Shown: positions 52,680-61,987, counted from the stretch's first letter. The stretch: 64,000 bases of DNA from Fenollaria timonensis (GCF_001457835.1 NZ_LN898230.1:513600-577599); one strand, 5' to 3'. The notes: generated by a model not told the origin, from the letters alone. Numbers and translations are program-made.

Positions 52680-55600
52680 ATGAATAATATTGAGAAGAAT
52701 AAGAGATATACATTTATAAATCTAGTTGTTATCGTCGTCTTGAGCATATTAGTGCTTAAGCTTGCTCACTTGACCTTAATCGAAGGTGATCACTACAGAT
52801 ATATCTCGGACAATTCTAAAATTAGAACAATAACTGTTACAGCTCCAAGAGGTGAGATTAGAGACAGGTATGGAAGGTTAGTAGCTGGCAATCTTCCTTC
52901 TTTTACTGTGCAAATTTATAAGGACGATATGCTAAACTTAGAGGCAGAAGATAGGAACAAGGCACTTCTTGAGCTTGCTACAAGCCTTGAAGAGGATGGT
53001 GTTATCTATCAAAATGATTTCCCGATAGACTTTAATTACTTTGCCTATAAAGATGAGGCTGATTACATAAGCACAGACAAGTCGCCTCTTAAAACGGTTA
53101 TTGATTTTATGAAGAATAAAGAAGTTTTAGACAGCTGTCTTGATATGTCTATGACATTTAAAAACGAAGATAAAGAATATGTTGTAAGGCTAGCAAACAG
53201 GGCACTTTATGCGATAAAATCAAAGTTTGTTGACTTTCCAGTTGAGTATAAAAACACTGGGGAAAGGTATGAATTCGTTGCTAATGACAAGTTCTTAGAC
53301 TTTAAGCAAAAGAATGAGTTTAATGAAGACTTAAGTCCAAGAGCCTTAGTTACTGAGATTATAGTTAGTGATGACACAGTGCTTAATAGGATATTTTCAC
53401 ATCCTATGATTAGAAAGTTAGTTTATGAAAAGTATAAGAATGATGGTCTTGAAAAGATTGCACTTAAAGACTGCGTAAACACTTTGTATGAGTCATATCT
53501 TGAGCAAAAGAGATCACTTATGAAAGAGTACCCAGACTATGTTACTTACGATACAAGTGCTAAGGAAGACTTTATTAATATATTTAGGAACACATCGCTT
53601 AAAAATATGCTTGGCAAAGCATATAAAAACGAAGATGATGAAGTAATAGCGCCAGGCAAGATACTTATAGACCTAATTAGGTCAAAAAATATCGAGACAA
53701 AGGTCGAAGCTATAATCAATCCAGACACATTAGACGTTTTATATAGATACAAAGACCAAAATCTTGATCCTGATATCCCTGCTATCGATGAGCTAATTAA
53801 GGAAGCGGACAATAAAGAGATCATGGAGCAATTTATTAGCAATAATAAGATTAGACCATATGCCCAAAAATGCATGCTTGAAGACGAAATTCAAACAAGG
53901 ATATCCATAGCAGGTGACTTCGAGTACGTTGACTTAATTCAATACAGGACTTTCCTAGACAGGATTTTCAAATTTAAGAATGATTTTGAAGAAAAAACTC
54001 CTGAGGAAACTCTTCAAAAAGCTATGGAGAAATACAGCATAGACGAAGATTATGCCCGTTATGAAGCAAAAACACTTCTAAGTATATACGAATTATTCTT
54101 AAAGCAAGGTCAACTTGCTTATCAGCCAATCAACTTTGCTTATGGTATAAAGCCACAAACAGTTGCTAAGATTGAAGAGAAACTTTATTTAAATACTGGT
54201 ATAAACATATCCATAGAGCCAATTAGGTATTATCCTATGGGCTCGGTGATGTGTCACGTTATTGGCTCCCTAGGAAAGATCTCGACAGATGCTGAGATAG
54301 AAAAGTATATAAATCAAAAGAAATATTTACCTGATTCCATAATTGGTAAGACTGGTATAGAAGAGGCTTATGAAGATTTACTTAAGGGTAAAGATGGGGA
54401 GATGGTTGTAGAAGTCGATAGAATCGGTAATAAAACTAGAGTTATTTCTGAGACAAAACCTGTCAGAGGCAATACCATCTACCTAAGTATTGATGCTGAA
54501 TTACAAAAGAACTGTGAAAAACTTCTTGAAAGAACTATAAAGACCATACCAAAGAGTGGCACTTTTGCTAGTAAGTACGGCGATTTTAAGATGGAGTGGG
54601 ATAGAAAGAGAAAGAGGACTTATGATAATACTACGTCGGGCTCCATCGTTTTAAACAATCCAAATACGGGTGAAGTCTTGACTATGGCAAGCTACCCAGG
54701 CTACAATCTAAACTTATTCGCAACTGGTATAAGCAAGAATGATTGGGACAGCTTAGAGCCTACTGAGGTCAAAAACTCGCTTGCAGCAAGACCACTACTA
54801 AATGTTTCAACACAAACTGCCGTGCAACCGGGTTCTATATTTAAGATGTGTACAGGACTTGCGGCTCTTGAGAAAGGCTTAAGTCCTGAGACAAGAATCA
54901 CGGATATGGGATACGCTGAGCTTGGCGCTAAGAAGTTTAGATGTCTTTTGTGGACAGACTATCATAGGACTCACGGCTCAGTCAACTTAAGCGATGCCTT
55001 AAAGGTATCTTGTAACTACTTCTTCTATTCTTTGGCAATGGGCGAAAACCAAAGGCTAGGCAAGAAACTTGAAGTAAAGCTATATATTGACGACATAGTT
55101 GATATGGCGAAGAGATTTGGTCTTAACGACAAGACTGGTATAGAGATAAACGTGCCAAATGAATTCTCAGGCGGAGTTCCAAACCCAGAAAAGAAACTTC
55201 AAAACATGAGATTTTACTTAAGAAACTATTTAAATGACAATCTTCATAATTATGTGAAAGATGATGTAAGATATGATGAAGTATTTAAAGATAAGGCTAT
55301 AAACGAAATATTATCATGGCTTGAAGAAGGACCTAATATGACTAGAAATCAAGTTATCGAAGGCCTTGACAAGCTTGGACTTGACACAGAAAAGAAGCTT
55401 CCAGGCAAGCGTGAGGGCTTAGCTGATATAATCAAATACACTTACCTAAATCAAGCTACATGGAATCTTGCCGACACGCTATATGTAACTATCGGTCAAG
55501 GTGACTCAGCATATACGCCAATACAGATGTCAAACTATGTTGCCACTATTGCCAATGGAGGTTTTAGAAACAAATTAACCCTAATTGATTCGATAAAATC

Positions 55601-56009
55601 ATATGACGGTTTAGAAGAAATTTATAAATTTGAAAGACAAGGCGAAGACATTGGTCTTAAGAGCAAAGACGAATTAGATGTTATTAAAAATGGTATGCAT
55701 AAGGTAAGTAAACTTGGCTCTGCGAAAGCTGTTTTTAAAGATTTCCCTATAAATATTGGATGTAAAACTGGTACAGCGGAGAAAAATGGTGTTAATCCAT
55801 ATACAGGAAGAACATATGATCCATTTGCATGGTTTGTTGCCTTTGCACCATATGAAAAGCCGGAAATAGCTGTGAGCGCATTAATCTTCCAAGGGGGAAC
55901 TGGTATAAACGCTGGACCTATGGTTAGAGAAGCCATAGCCGAGTACCTTGGTATGAACAAAGAAAATATTTCTAATGATTTACCGCTTGTAACAAAGGTA
56001 TTAAAGTAA
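52680..56009 (+). CDS. mrdA: Penicillin-binding protein 2, unusually long
   Basis: Class B transpeptidase that crosslinks peptidoglycan for elongation. Membrane helix about 12-30; pedestal motif APRGEIRDRYGRLVAGN (55-71); catalytic SIFK (Ser719, Lys722) in QPGSIFKMC; SCN (777-779); KTG (1029-1031). At 1109 residues it is far above the usual 600-750. Most extra length is between residues about 80 and 480 in the pedestal, a largely helical and charged region with no recognised domain, with a second insert of about 90 residues (836-930) between SCN and KTG. All catalytic motifs are intact. It ends mreC-mreD-mrdA. Confidence 0.92.
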   Translation: MNNIEKNKRYTFINLVVIVVLSILVLKLAHLTLIEGDHYRYISDNSKIRTITVTAPRGEIRDRYGRLVAGNLPSFTVQIYKDDMLNLEAEDRNKALLELATSLEEDGVIYQNDFPIDFNYFAYKDEADYISTDKSPLKTVIDFMKNKEVLDSCLDMSMTFKNEDKEYVVRLANRALYAIKSKFVDFPVEYKNTGERYEFVANDKFLDFKQKNEFNEDLSPRALVTEIIVSDDTVLNRIFSHPMIRKLVYEKYKNDGLEKIALKDCVNTLYESYLEQKRSLMKEYPDYVTYDTSAKEDFINIFRNTSLKNMLGKAYKNEDDEVIAPGKILIDLIRSKNIETKVEAIINPDTLDVLYRYKDQNLDPDIPAIDELIKEADNKEIMEQFISNNKIRPYAQKCMLEDEIQTRISIAGDFEYVDLIQYRTFLDRIFKFKNDFEEKTPEETLQKAMEKYSIDEDYARYEAKTLLSIYELFLKQGQLAYQPINFAYGIKPQTVAKIEEKLYLNTGINISIEPIRYYPMGSVMCHVIGSLGKISTDAEIEKYINQKKYLPDSIIGKTGIEEAYEDLLKGKDGEMVVEVDRIGNKTRVISETKPVRGNTIYLSIDAELQKNCEKLLERTIKTIPKSGTFASKYGDFKMEWDRKRKRTYDNTTSGSIVLNNPNTGEVLTMASYPGYNLNLFATGISKNDWDSLEPTEVKNSLAARPLLNVSTQTAVQPGSIFKMCTGLAALEKGLSPETRITDMGYAELGAKKFRCLLWTDYHRTHGSVNLSDALKVSCNYFFYSLAMGENQRLGKKLEVKLYIDDIVDMAKRFGLNDKTGIEINVPNEFSGGVPNPEKKLQNMRFYLRNYLNDNLHNYVKDDVRYDEVFKDKAINEILSWLEEGPNMTRNQVIEGLDKLGLDTEKKLPGKREGLADIIKYTYLNQATWNLADTLYVTIGQGDSAYTPIQMSNYVATIANGGFRNKLTLIDSIKSYDGLEEIYKFERQGEDIGLKSKDELDVIKNGMHKVSKLGSAKAVFKDFPINIGCKTGTAEKNGVNPYTGRTYDPFAWFVAFAPYEKPEIAVSALIFQGGTGINAGPMVREAIAEYLGMNKENISNDLPLVTKVLK

Positions 56010-56019
56010 GGAGAATATA

Positions 56020-57873
56020 TTGATAAATAGAAAGAAATTAGAAAAGATACTAAAACTTGTAGAGAAACCCGCAAGATATATTGGCATGGAGAAGAATTCT
56101 ATAGTCAAAGATTTTGATAAAACAAAAGTAAAGTTCGCTTTTTGTTTTCCTGACACATATGAGCTAGCAATGAGCTACTTGGGACTTCATATACTTTACT
56201 TTTTGATCAATCAAAACGAGGACTACTTATGCGAGAGAGCCTTTTTGCCTAATTATGATATGGAAAGAAAGATGAGGGAAGAGGGTTTAGAATTATTTTC
56301 ACTTGAAAATAAAGAAGAGCTTAAGAATTTCGACGCAATAGGCTTTACTTTGCAATATGAACTAAGCTTTCCTAATATCCTTAGGATGCTTGACTTAGCT
56401 AATATTGAATATAAAAGCGCAGACAGAAAAGAAAGTGACCCCATCATAGTAGCGGGCGGACCATGTGCAGTAAACCCCGAGCCGATAGCTGAAATCATTG
56501 ACGTCTTCCAAATAGGCGAAGGTGAAGAGATGATGCTAAGGTTTTTGGAGCTAGTAAAGATTAAAAAAGATAAAAATCAAACGAAAGATGAGTTCCTTGA
56601 AGCACTTGCTAAGGAAGATGGCTTTTACGTGCCAAAATTTTACAAGCCTCATTACAATGAAGACGGCACTGTAAAAAATTATGAAAAATTAAATCCAAAC
56701 TGTAAAGATAGAGTTAAGAGAAATTACATCTCAAGCGTTGATAAGATGTTCCAAATCGATAGGATGATAGTTCCATACATCGATGTGGTTCATAAAAGAG
56801 CTGTAGTTGAGATATTTAGAGGCTGCACAAAGGGATGCAGATTCTGTCAAGCGGGCATGTTATACAGACCTATAAGAGAAAAGTCTGAAGAGAATATTAA
56901 AAACATTGCAAAGACTATGATAGATAATACTGGCTACGACGATGTTAGTTTATTTTCACTAAGTACTTGCGACTACACAAACCTTAGAGAAGTGGCTGGG
57001 GAGATGAAAGAGTACTTTGTTAAGAACAATGTAAGCGTCTCGCTGCCATCACTAAGACTTGATTCACCAAGTATAGACGTTTTAAAGGATCTTTCCGACG
57101 TAAGAAAGTCTTCACTAACATTCGCTCCAGAAGCAGGCAGCCAAAGGCTTAGAGATGTTATAAATAAAAACGTTACAGAAGAAAATTTAGTTGACGTAAT
57201 GAATTATGTTTTTGGTGAGGGCTGGTCAAAGATTAAATTATATTTTATGATAGGCCTTCCTACAGAGACAGAAGAGGACGTTAAAGGTATTCAAGAGCTT
57301 GCTTATTTGGTTCGTGACCTATTCTTCAAGAGAGATAGGGAAGAGATTAAAGGTGATTTTAGACTTGTTGTGAGCACATCATGCTTTGTTCCTAAGCCGT
57401 TTACACCATTCCAATGGTTTAAGCAAGATAGCATTGATGAATTTTATGAAAAGATAGGCATACTTCGCTCGAGTATTAAGGATAAAAAGGTCGAGTACAA
57501 CTACCACGATCCAGAGCTTAGCTACATCGAAGCAGTCTTAGCAAGAGGCGATAGAAAATTAGCTGACGCACTTATCTACGCTTATAAAGAAGAGTCAAAG
57601 GCCGAGAAACTTGATAATGAATTCATTTATGAAAACTATTTGAGTGCGTTTAAAGAATTTGACCTTGATCCAGACTTTTATGCAAGACGTGAAAGATCTT
57701 ATGATGAGGTCTTGCCATGGGATATAATCGATGTAGGTGTAAGTAAAGAATTTTTGATTAGAGAGTATGAAAAGTCAATGAAGGCTGAAACTACTAAGGA
57801 CTGTAGAATCTCATGCAACGCTTGCGGCATAGAGAACTGTGAAATGAGGGGTAAGCATGAAAATTTTGTGTAA
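56020..57873 (+). CDS. B12-binding-type radical SAM protein (TIGR03960 family)
   Basis: 617 residues starting at a TTG (56020) with AAGGAG 6 nt ahead. An N-terminal B12-binding-like domain (FAFCFPDTYELAMSYLGLHI) is followed by the radical SAM core with CxxxCxxC in IFRGCTKGCRFCQAGMLYRP, and a C-terminal cysteine group (CRISCNACGIENCEM). The family is always paired with the DUF2344 protein encoded next, usually ahead of rng and rplU. Its reaction is not known. Confidence 0.92.
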   Translation: MINRKKLEKILKLVEKPARYIGMEKNSIVKDFDKTKVKFAFCFPDTYELAMSYLGLHILYFLINQNEDYLCERAFLPNYDMERKMREEGLELFSLENKEELKNFDAIGFTLQYELSFPNILRMLDLANIEYKSADRKESDPIIVAGGPCAVNPEPIAEIIDVFQIGEGEEMMLRFLELVKIKKDKNQTKDEFLEALAKEDGFYVPKFYKPHYNEDGTVKNYEKLNPNCKDRVKRNYISSVDKMFQIDRMIVPYIDVVHKRAVVEIFRGCTKGCRFCQAGMLYRPIREKSEENIKNIAKTMIDNTGYDDVSLFSLSTCDYTNLREVAGEMKEYFVKNNVSVSLPSLRLDSPSIDVLKDLSDVRKSSLTFAPEAGSQRLRDVINKNVTEENLVDVMNYVFGEGWSKIKLYFMIGLPTETEEDVKGIQELAYLVRDLFFKRDREEIKGDFRLVVSTSCFVPKPFTPFQWFKQDSIDEFYEKIGILRSSIKDKKVEYNYHDPELSYIEAVLARGDRKLADALIYAYKEESKAEKLDNEFIYENYLSAFKEFDLDPDFYARRERSYDEVLPWDIIDVGVSKEFLIREYEKSMKAETTKDCRISCNACGIENCEMRGKHENFV

Positions 57874-58543
57874 ATTTACAAAACTAGGCTACTTGAAATT
57901 CATATCGCACTTGGACCTTGTAGACCTATTCCAAAGGACACTCTTTCAAAACAAGGTTGATGTGAAATTCTCAGAAGGCTTCAACCCGCATCCAAGGATG
58001 TCTATTGCATATCCACTACCTTTGGGCATAGAATCGAATAGCGAGTACATGGAGATATATCTTAACTCAAAAATTGATTTAAAAGATTTTTTGATTAAGA
58101 TGAACGAGAGACTTCCTCAGGGAATCAAGATTGCAGAAGCAAAGTACGATGACGACGAGTCCATATCCAATAAGGTAAAATCAGTTGTATACGCTTTTAA
58201 ACTATTAAATACTTTTTACGATAAGAACAAAGATATAGACATAGCAAAAGAACTTGGCAAGGTCAACGCCATGGACATAGTTGAGATTGAAAGAAAGAGA
58301 AAAAAGGGTAAGAAGAGAATTTTTGTTAAAGAAAATGCAAAAGACTATCTCAATAGACTTGAGCTTAAGGATGAGGCCATATATGCTTATATCAAGATGA
58401 GCGAGCAAGGCTCTTTAAAGCCGGCACTTGTTTTTGATATACTTAATAACTACACAGACATAGTTATGGATGAGCTTGATATTGATCTTGAACGAATAGG
58501 TCTATATCAAGATGAAGAAGGACTTAAGGAAATATTTTTATAA
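57857..58543 (+). CDS. TIGR03936 / DUF2344 radical SAM-linked protein
   Basis: 228 residues, overlapping the radical SAM gene by 17 bp. Family signature ILCKFTKLGYLKFISHLDLV, then FNPHPRMSIAYPLPLGIESN. Works, by constant gene pairing, with the preceding radical SAM protein; the task is unknown. The expected downstream genes rng, rplU and rpmA are absent: the neighbour is folT. Confidence 0.92.
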   Translation: MKILCKFTKLGYLKFISHLDLVDLFQRTLFQNKVDVKFSEGFNPHPRMSIAYPLPLGIESNSEYMEIYLNSKIDLKDFLIKMNERLPQGIKIAEAKYDDDESISNKVKSVVYAFKLLNTFYDKNKDIDIAKELGKVNAMDIVEIERKRKKGKKRIFVKENAKDYLNRLELKDEAIYAYIKMSEQGSLKPALVFDILNNYTDIVMDELDIDLERIGLYQDEEGLKEIFL

Positions 58544-58567
58544 GTATAAAAAATATCTATAAAAGAC

Positions 58568-58596
58568 TTGTAAATTATAAAGATTAATGATATAAT
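58568..58596 (+). promoter_or_regulatory. Promoter of the folT riboswitch transcript
   Basis: TTGTAA (58568-58573), 17 bp, TATAAT (58591-58596) with an extended TGA. Nearly identical to the rimP promoter at 16127-16164. Confidence 0.75.
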
Positions 58597-58601
58597 ATGA
58601 A

Positions 58602-58696
58602 ATACAGAGTAGAGGAAATGCGTTAGTGTTAAAAGATGGGATGTAGCTTTTAAACGAATGGCATTAAGCCGCGGTGTTTCTTCGCTTCCGCTGTAT
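58602..58696 (+). promoter_or_regulatory. Tetrahydrofolate (THF) riboswitch
   Basis: The stretch AGAGTAGAGGAAATGCGTT, then AAGATGGGATGTAGC, AACGAATGGCATTAAG and CCGCGGTG matches the conserved blocks of the THF aptamer (GAGUAGA...GCGUUA, GGGAUGU, ACGAA...CCGCGGUG). The closing helix ATACAG (58602-58607) with CTGTAT (58691-58696) is perfect, and GGAA pairs with TTCC inside it. It precedes a folate transporter gene, the standard THF riboswitch target. Confidence 0.9.
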
Positions 58697-58719
58697 AAAT
58701 ATTATATTATTTAGAACAG

Positions 58720-58743
58720 CCTCTGGAATTTTATTTTAGGAGG
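58720..58743 (+). promoter_or_regulatory. Possible Shine-Dalgarno sequestering hairpin
   Basis: CCTC (58720-58723) can pair with GAGG (58740-58743), which is the ribosome binding site (AGGAGG, 58738-58743) of folT. This would let the THF aptamer control translation instead of transcription; no T-run terminator is seen between aptamer and start. Confidence 0.5.
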
Positions 58744-58751
58744 ATTTTTTT

Positions 58752-59312
58752 ATGCAAAAAGGAAGGACTAATACTAAAAAATTAGTATTAAGTGCATTGT
58801 TCGTTACCTTAGCTCTTTTAATGTCAAGATTCTTGAAATTAAAATTAGCTCCAGGTTTATCACTATCGTTTGGTGGCTATCCGCTAATGTTCGGAGGTAT
58901 GGTCCTTGGACCTTATTATGGCTTTATGATGGGGATTGTTACAGACGTTCTTAACTACGCTTTAGCACCAAGCTCTTTTGGTTTCAACGCTTTCTTTACT
59001 ATCTCAGAAGGCTTACTAGGATGGTTCCCAGGCTTTATCTTGTGGAAGTTATCAAAGGGCGAAGGCTTTGCAGCTATGCAAAACGATAGAAAGCTTCAAA
59101 ACAAAGTAATTATTTCAACAACTTTATTTAGAGCGATATTTTTAAATATCATCTTGAACACAGCTCTTTTATATCCTTACATGGGCAAGGGTGTTCTAGC
59201 ACTACTACCAGCAAGAGCTACAAAGAATGCAATTGAAATATTCACAGTATATTTTGCTTTAACAGCTATGGTTGAAGCTTTAAGAGCAAGAAAAGTAAGT
59301 TTCGAAATGTAA
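58752..59312 (+). CDS. folT: Folate-family ECF transporter S component FolT
   Basis: 186-residue membrane protein, six hydrophobic segments, that binds folate and uses the shared ECF energy module. It has FVTLALLMSRFLKLKLAPGL, LSLSFGGYPLMFGGMVLGPY (the loop typical of FolT) and GIVTDVLNYALAPSSFGFNA. The THF riboswitch ahead of it supports the folate assignment strongly. The ECF ATPase and T subunits are not in the window. Confidence 0.92.
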   Translation: MQKGRTNTKKLVLSALFVTLALLMSRFLKLKLAPGLSLSFGGYPLMFGGMVLGPYYGFMMGIVTDVLNYALAPSSFGFNAFFTISEGLLGWFPGFILWKLSKGEGFAAMQNDRKLQNKVIISTTLFRAIFLNIILNTALLYPYMGKGVLALLPARATKNAIEIFTVYFALTAMVEALRARKVSFEM

Positions 59313-59329
59313 TTAAATCAATATAGACA

Positions 59330-59365
59330 AATGCCTCACTACATACCGATGAGGCATTAGTTTTG
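59330..59365 (+). terminator. Terminator of folT
   Basis: AATGCCTCA (59330-59338) and TGAGGCATT (59350-59358) pair around an 11-nt loop, followed by AGTTTTG. Confidence 0.75.
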
Positions 59366-59375
59366 TGTAAACTAG

Positions 59376-59403
59376 AAGGGCAGAACATTTAAGTTCTGCC
59401 CTT
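59376..59403. terminator. Bidirectional hairpin at the folT / - strand cluster junction
   Basis: AAGGGCAGAAC (59376-59386) and GTTCTGCCCTT (59393-59403) form a perfect 11-bp stem around ATTTAA right after the stop of the - strand gene. T-runs are weak on both sides, so it may be a terminator or a message-end stabiliser. Confidence 0.65.
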
Positions 59404-59407
59404 AGTC

Positions 59408-60733
59408 TTATTTATCTTGTCTATCTTTTATAATTTTCTCAATAGCTTCGTTAATGACCTCTTCATTAGTCTTTCTGAAGTTACCATCGACAATGTAGAT
59501 GTCATCTTTGAATCTAAATACAAGCGAGGATATGTGATGTTTGCTCGCGATGTAGGCTTCTACAAAGTCATCATCAAATTTATTGCCAAAGCTTAAGTAT
59601 TCAATATCGCCTTGATTGTTAAAGATGTTTCTGTCTTTAATAACCTTGTAAATATAATCAAGTATGTGAGTCTTTTTGCCGTGATAGTGCTCACTAGTCA
59701 TAATGAGCAGCTCGCCGACCTTATGTTTATCAGTAGTAAAGCTATAGTTCTTAGTGTATTCATCGATGAAAAAGTTTCTGCTTCTGTATTTGTTATTGTT
59801 GTAGTACTTGTTATTACTTATATTGCTATCGACTTGGAAGATCTCTTGATTAATAGCATTGTTTATAGGCATGTCAAGTAGTTTTGTTTGCAAGTTCGTT
59901 ACCATAAACAAAGATATCGCTATAAATAGAAATCTTGGGAAGAACTTATCAAAAACCTTTTCAATCAATAGCTTATATATTAAAAATGTTAGTGCTGATC
60001 CGATTAGGAAGAAATATGAGGAGAATAGCTTGATTAGTGTAATATTACCAACTGAAAAGTTATATATATCTAAAGCCACATATGAAAGCGCCATAAGTAT
60101 TAGTAGTGCGATTAGTGCTATCATCAAAACTCTACCGAAGTTAAAAGCCTTCTCGCTCGCAAATTTTTTACGCAAAGCTTTTGAGTAGAAGAAAATAATT
60201 CTTCTTAAGTACATAATTGAGAGCGTCAAGAAGATCAGTGGTATGAAGACAATAAACATAAACTGTTTTAAATTTATAAACTTGTCAATATTTGGCCAAA
60301 ACAAAAACACGCTGCTCGCTAAAAATATCATGAAGAATGATATAAATACTGATATCGAGAAAAATCTTATGTTTGAGATGTTCTTCCAGCTTTTTTCATC
60401 AGCATCGCGAATCGCTTTTTTGCTCGCACTGTGATTTTCAAATATGTTTATGTCCTTAAAGCCGCAGACAAACTCAAAGCCTTCGCTCTCCATATCATAA
60501 AGGTGAGTGGAGAAGGCACCGAATTTGTTCTTTCTTGACTTTGTAAATGGATAGCTTTCACAAAAATACTCAAAATTATTAGCATCGACAGCTTTCTCCA
60601 AGCTAATCGATGCTTTTTTAATATCTTTAATCTTGTATCCTTCTTTTCTTAATTTATTTAGATGCACTTCAAGACCTTTGTAATCAATGTTTTGAAAGAG
60701 CATTAGCTCTTTTATTTCTGCTTTTTCTTGCAT
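59408..60733 (-). CDS. Multi-pass membrane protein with DUF2812-like N-terminus
   Basis: 441 residues. The first 100 (NIDYKGLEVHLNKLRKEGYK, then MESEGFEFVCGF twice-type segments) resemble the DUF2812 pattern of a short alpha/beta repeat found in PadR-linked membrane proteins. Then come about six hydrophobic segments (about 125-285), and a soluble C-terminal part of about 150 residues (YTKNYSFTTDKHKVGELLIM and on) with no recognised domain. Function unknown. It overlaps lgt by 22 bp and is the last gene of the - strand cluster. Confidence 0.65.
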   Translation of the reverse strand: MQEKAEIKELMLFQNIDYKGLEVHLNKLRKEGYKIKDIKKASISLEKAVDANNFEYFCESYPFTKSRKNKFGAFSTHLYDMESEGFEFVCGFKDINIFENHSASKKAIRDADEKSWKNISNIRFFSISVFISFFMIFLASSVFLFWPNIDKFINLKQFMFIVFIPLIFLTLSIMYLRRIIFFYSKALRKKFASEKAFNFGRVLMIALIALLILMALSYVALDIYNFSVGNITLIKLFSSYFFLIGSALTFLIYKLLIEKVFDKFFPRFLFIAISLFMVTNLQTKLLDMPINNAINQEIFQVDSNISNNKYYNNNKYRSRNFFIDEYTKNYSFTTDKHKVGELLIMTSEHYHGKKTHILDYIYKVIKDRNIFNNQGDIEYLSFGNKFDDDFVEAYIASKHHISSLVFRFKDDIYIVDGNFRKTNEEVINEAIEKIIKDRQDK

Positions 60734-61497
60734 AAGTATTCACCCTTTTTATATAGTAGTATGCCGAATGGAACAAGTAGTATCGATATCCATTGTGATG
60801 TTGAGAAAAATAAGAAGTGTCCTCTTACGTCATCGTATCTTAAAAATTCAACTAAAAATCTTGCTATGCCGTATAAAATTATATACAGACCAGTTACTTT
60901 TCCTTTTTCTCTATCCTTCTTTGAGTAGATGAATAGAATGATAAATATGATTATATTGCCTAGTGCACTTAATAGCTGAACAGGGAAGAGTTTTATTCCA
61001 CTAAGTCCAACGCTCTCCTTTGGGAAGATTACAGAAAGTTTGCTGTCGCATGGCATGCCATAGCAGCAGCCTGCCATAAAGCAGCCGATTCTACCAAAGG
61101 CATGTGCAAGTGGCACTTCTGGCGCTAGTGAGTCAACTATGTCTAGGTAGCTCATATTGTATTTTTTTGCGTAGAAGTATATCGCTATAAGCGCTCCTAT
61201 GATACCTCCATAGAATACATAGCCGCCTGCTAATATATTCTTAAGCGTTGTAAGTGTATCAGTGGAATTCTTAAAGCTATCTACAACAAAATTAAAATCT
61301 GTTATTAGGTATAGTAGTTTTGCTCCGATGAAGCCGCCTATCATACCATAAACAATGGAGTAAAATATAGTTTCTTTATCACCTGGGTAATCTTTTTTTC
61401 TATACCAATAGACAAGGCTCGCTACAATTATGCCAAGCGCTATAAGTGAGCCGTAGCTAGCTAGTCTTATTCCGAATATAGTGTAAAATGGTTTCAT
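60712..61497 (-). CDS. lgt: Prolipoprotein diacylglyceryl transferase
   Basis: First enzyme of lipoprotein maturation, adding diacylglyceryl to the lipobox cysteine. It begins MKPFYTIFGIRLASYGSLIA, has YGMIGGFIGAKLLYLITDF and GGYVFYGGIIGALIAIYFYA and the family signature HAFGRIGCFMAGCCYGMPC. Seven membrane segments, 261 residues. AGGTGAAGGT precedes the ATG. Both substrate-binding lipoproteins in this window (cysteine 24 of OppA and 20 of the orphan) are natural substrates. Confidence 0.9.
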   Translation of the reverse strand: MKPFYTIFGIRLASYGSLIALGIIVASLVYWYRKKDYPGDKETIFYSIVYGMIGGFIGAKLLYLITDFNFVVDSFKNSTDTLTTLKNILAGGYVFYGGIIGALIAIYFYAKKYNMSYLDIVDSLAPEVPLAHAFGRIGCFMAGCCYGMPCDSKLSVIFPKESVGLSGIKLFPVQLLSALGNIIIFIILFIYSKKDREKGKVTGLYIILYGIARFLVEFLRYDDVRGHFLFFSTSQWISILLVPFGILLYKKGEYLCKKKQK

Positions 61498-61505
61498 ACC
61501 TTCAC

Positions 61506-61949
61506 CTAAAAGCGACCAGCGTAATTAAAAATTGAGCAGCCTACGCATGATAGACATGCTATACAAGCGATAGTTACTAATAATGTAGCAGCAAGACCTA
61601 TAGTGTTAAGTATTATGCCTGTCTTAGCATAAGTTCTGTCACCGTTGTTTCTTGCATCGACACCCATAATCAAGCCAACTATAGCAAGTATACTTCCTAT
61701 GAATGAAGCTTGTCCTAAGAATATACAAAATAGTGATATAATTCCTAGTACTAAGGATGTCATTCCTTTGTTAGTGGCATTACTATTGCCATTGTTGTAA
61801 CTATTGTTTTTTGAGCCGTTATAATAATCATTCTTATTATAGCTGTAGTATTGGCCCTTAGCTCTTTTCTTTTCTTGTCTTTCTTTTATTTCATCTTCGC
61901 TTAAGACTTCTTGTTCTCTGAAGTCATTGTCTTCATAATTGTTTGTCAT
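61506..61949 (-). CDS. DUF4190 membrane protein
   Basis: 147 residues: a charged then Asn/Tyr/Gly-rich soluble half (YYSYNKNDYYNGSKNNSY, about 34-51) and two hydrophobic segments (SLVLGIISLFCIFLGQASFI, about 66-85, and GIILNTIGLAATLLVTIACI, about 111-130) joined by GLIMGVDARNNGDRTYAKTG, the DUF4190 core. Function not known. First gene of the - strand cluster, with AGGAGGGATAAT before the ATG, 8 bp ahead of lgt. Confidence 0.8.
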   Translation of the reverse strand: MTNNYEDNDFREQEVLSEDEIKERQEKKRAKGQYYSYNKNDYYNGSKNNSYNNGNSNATNKGMTSLVLGIISLFCIFLGQASFIGSILAIVGLIMGVDARNNGDRTYAKTGIILNTIGLAATLLVTIACIACLSCVGCSIFNYAGRF

Positions 61950-61987
61950 ATTATCCCTCCTATGATGTATATACCCAATTTAAGAAT

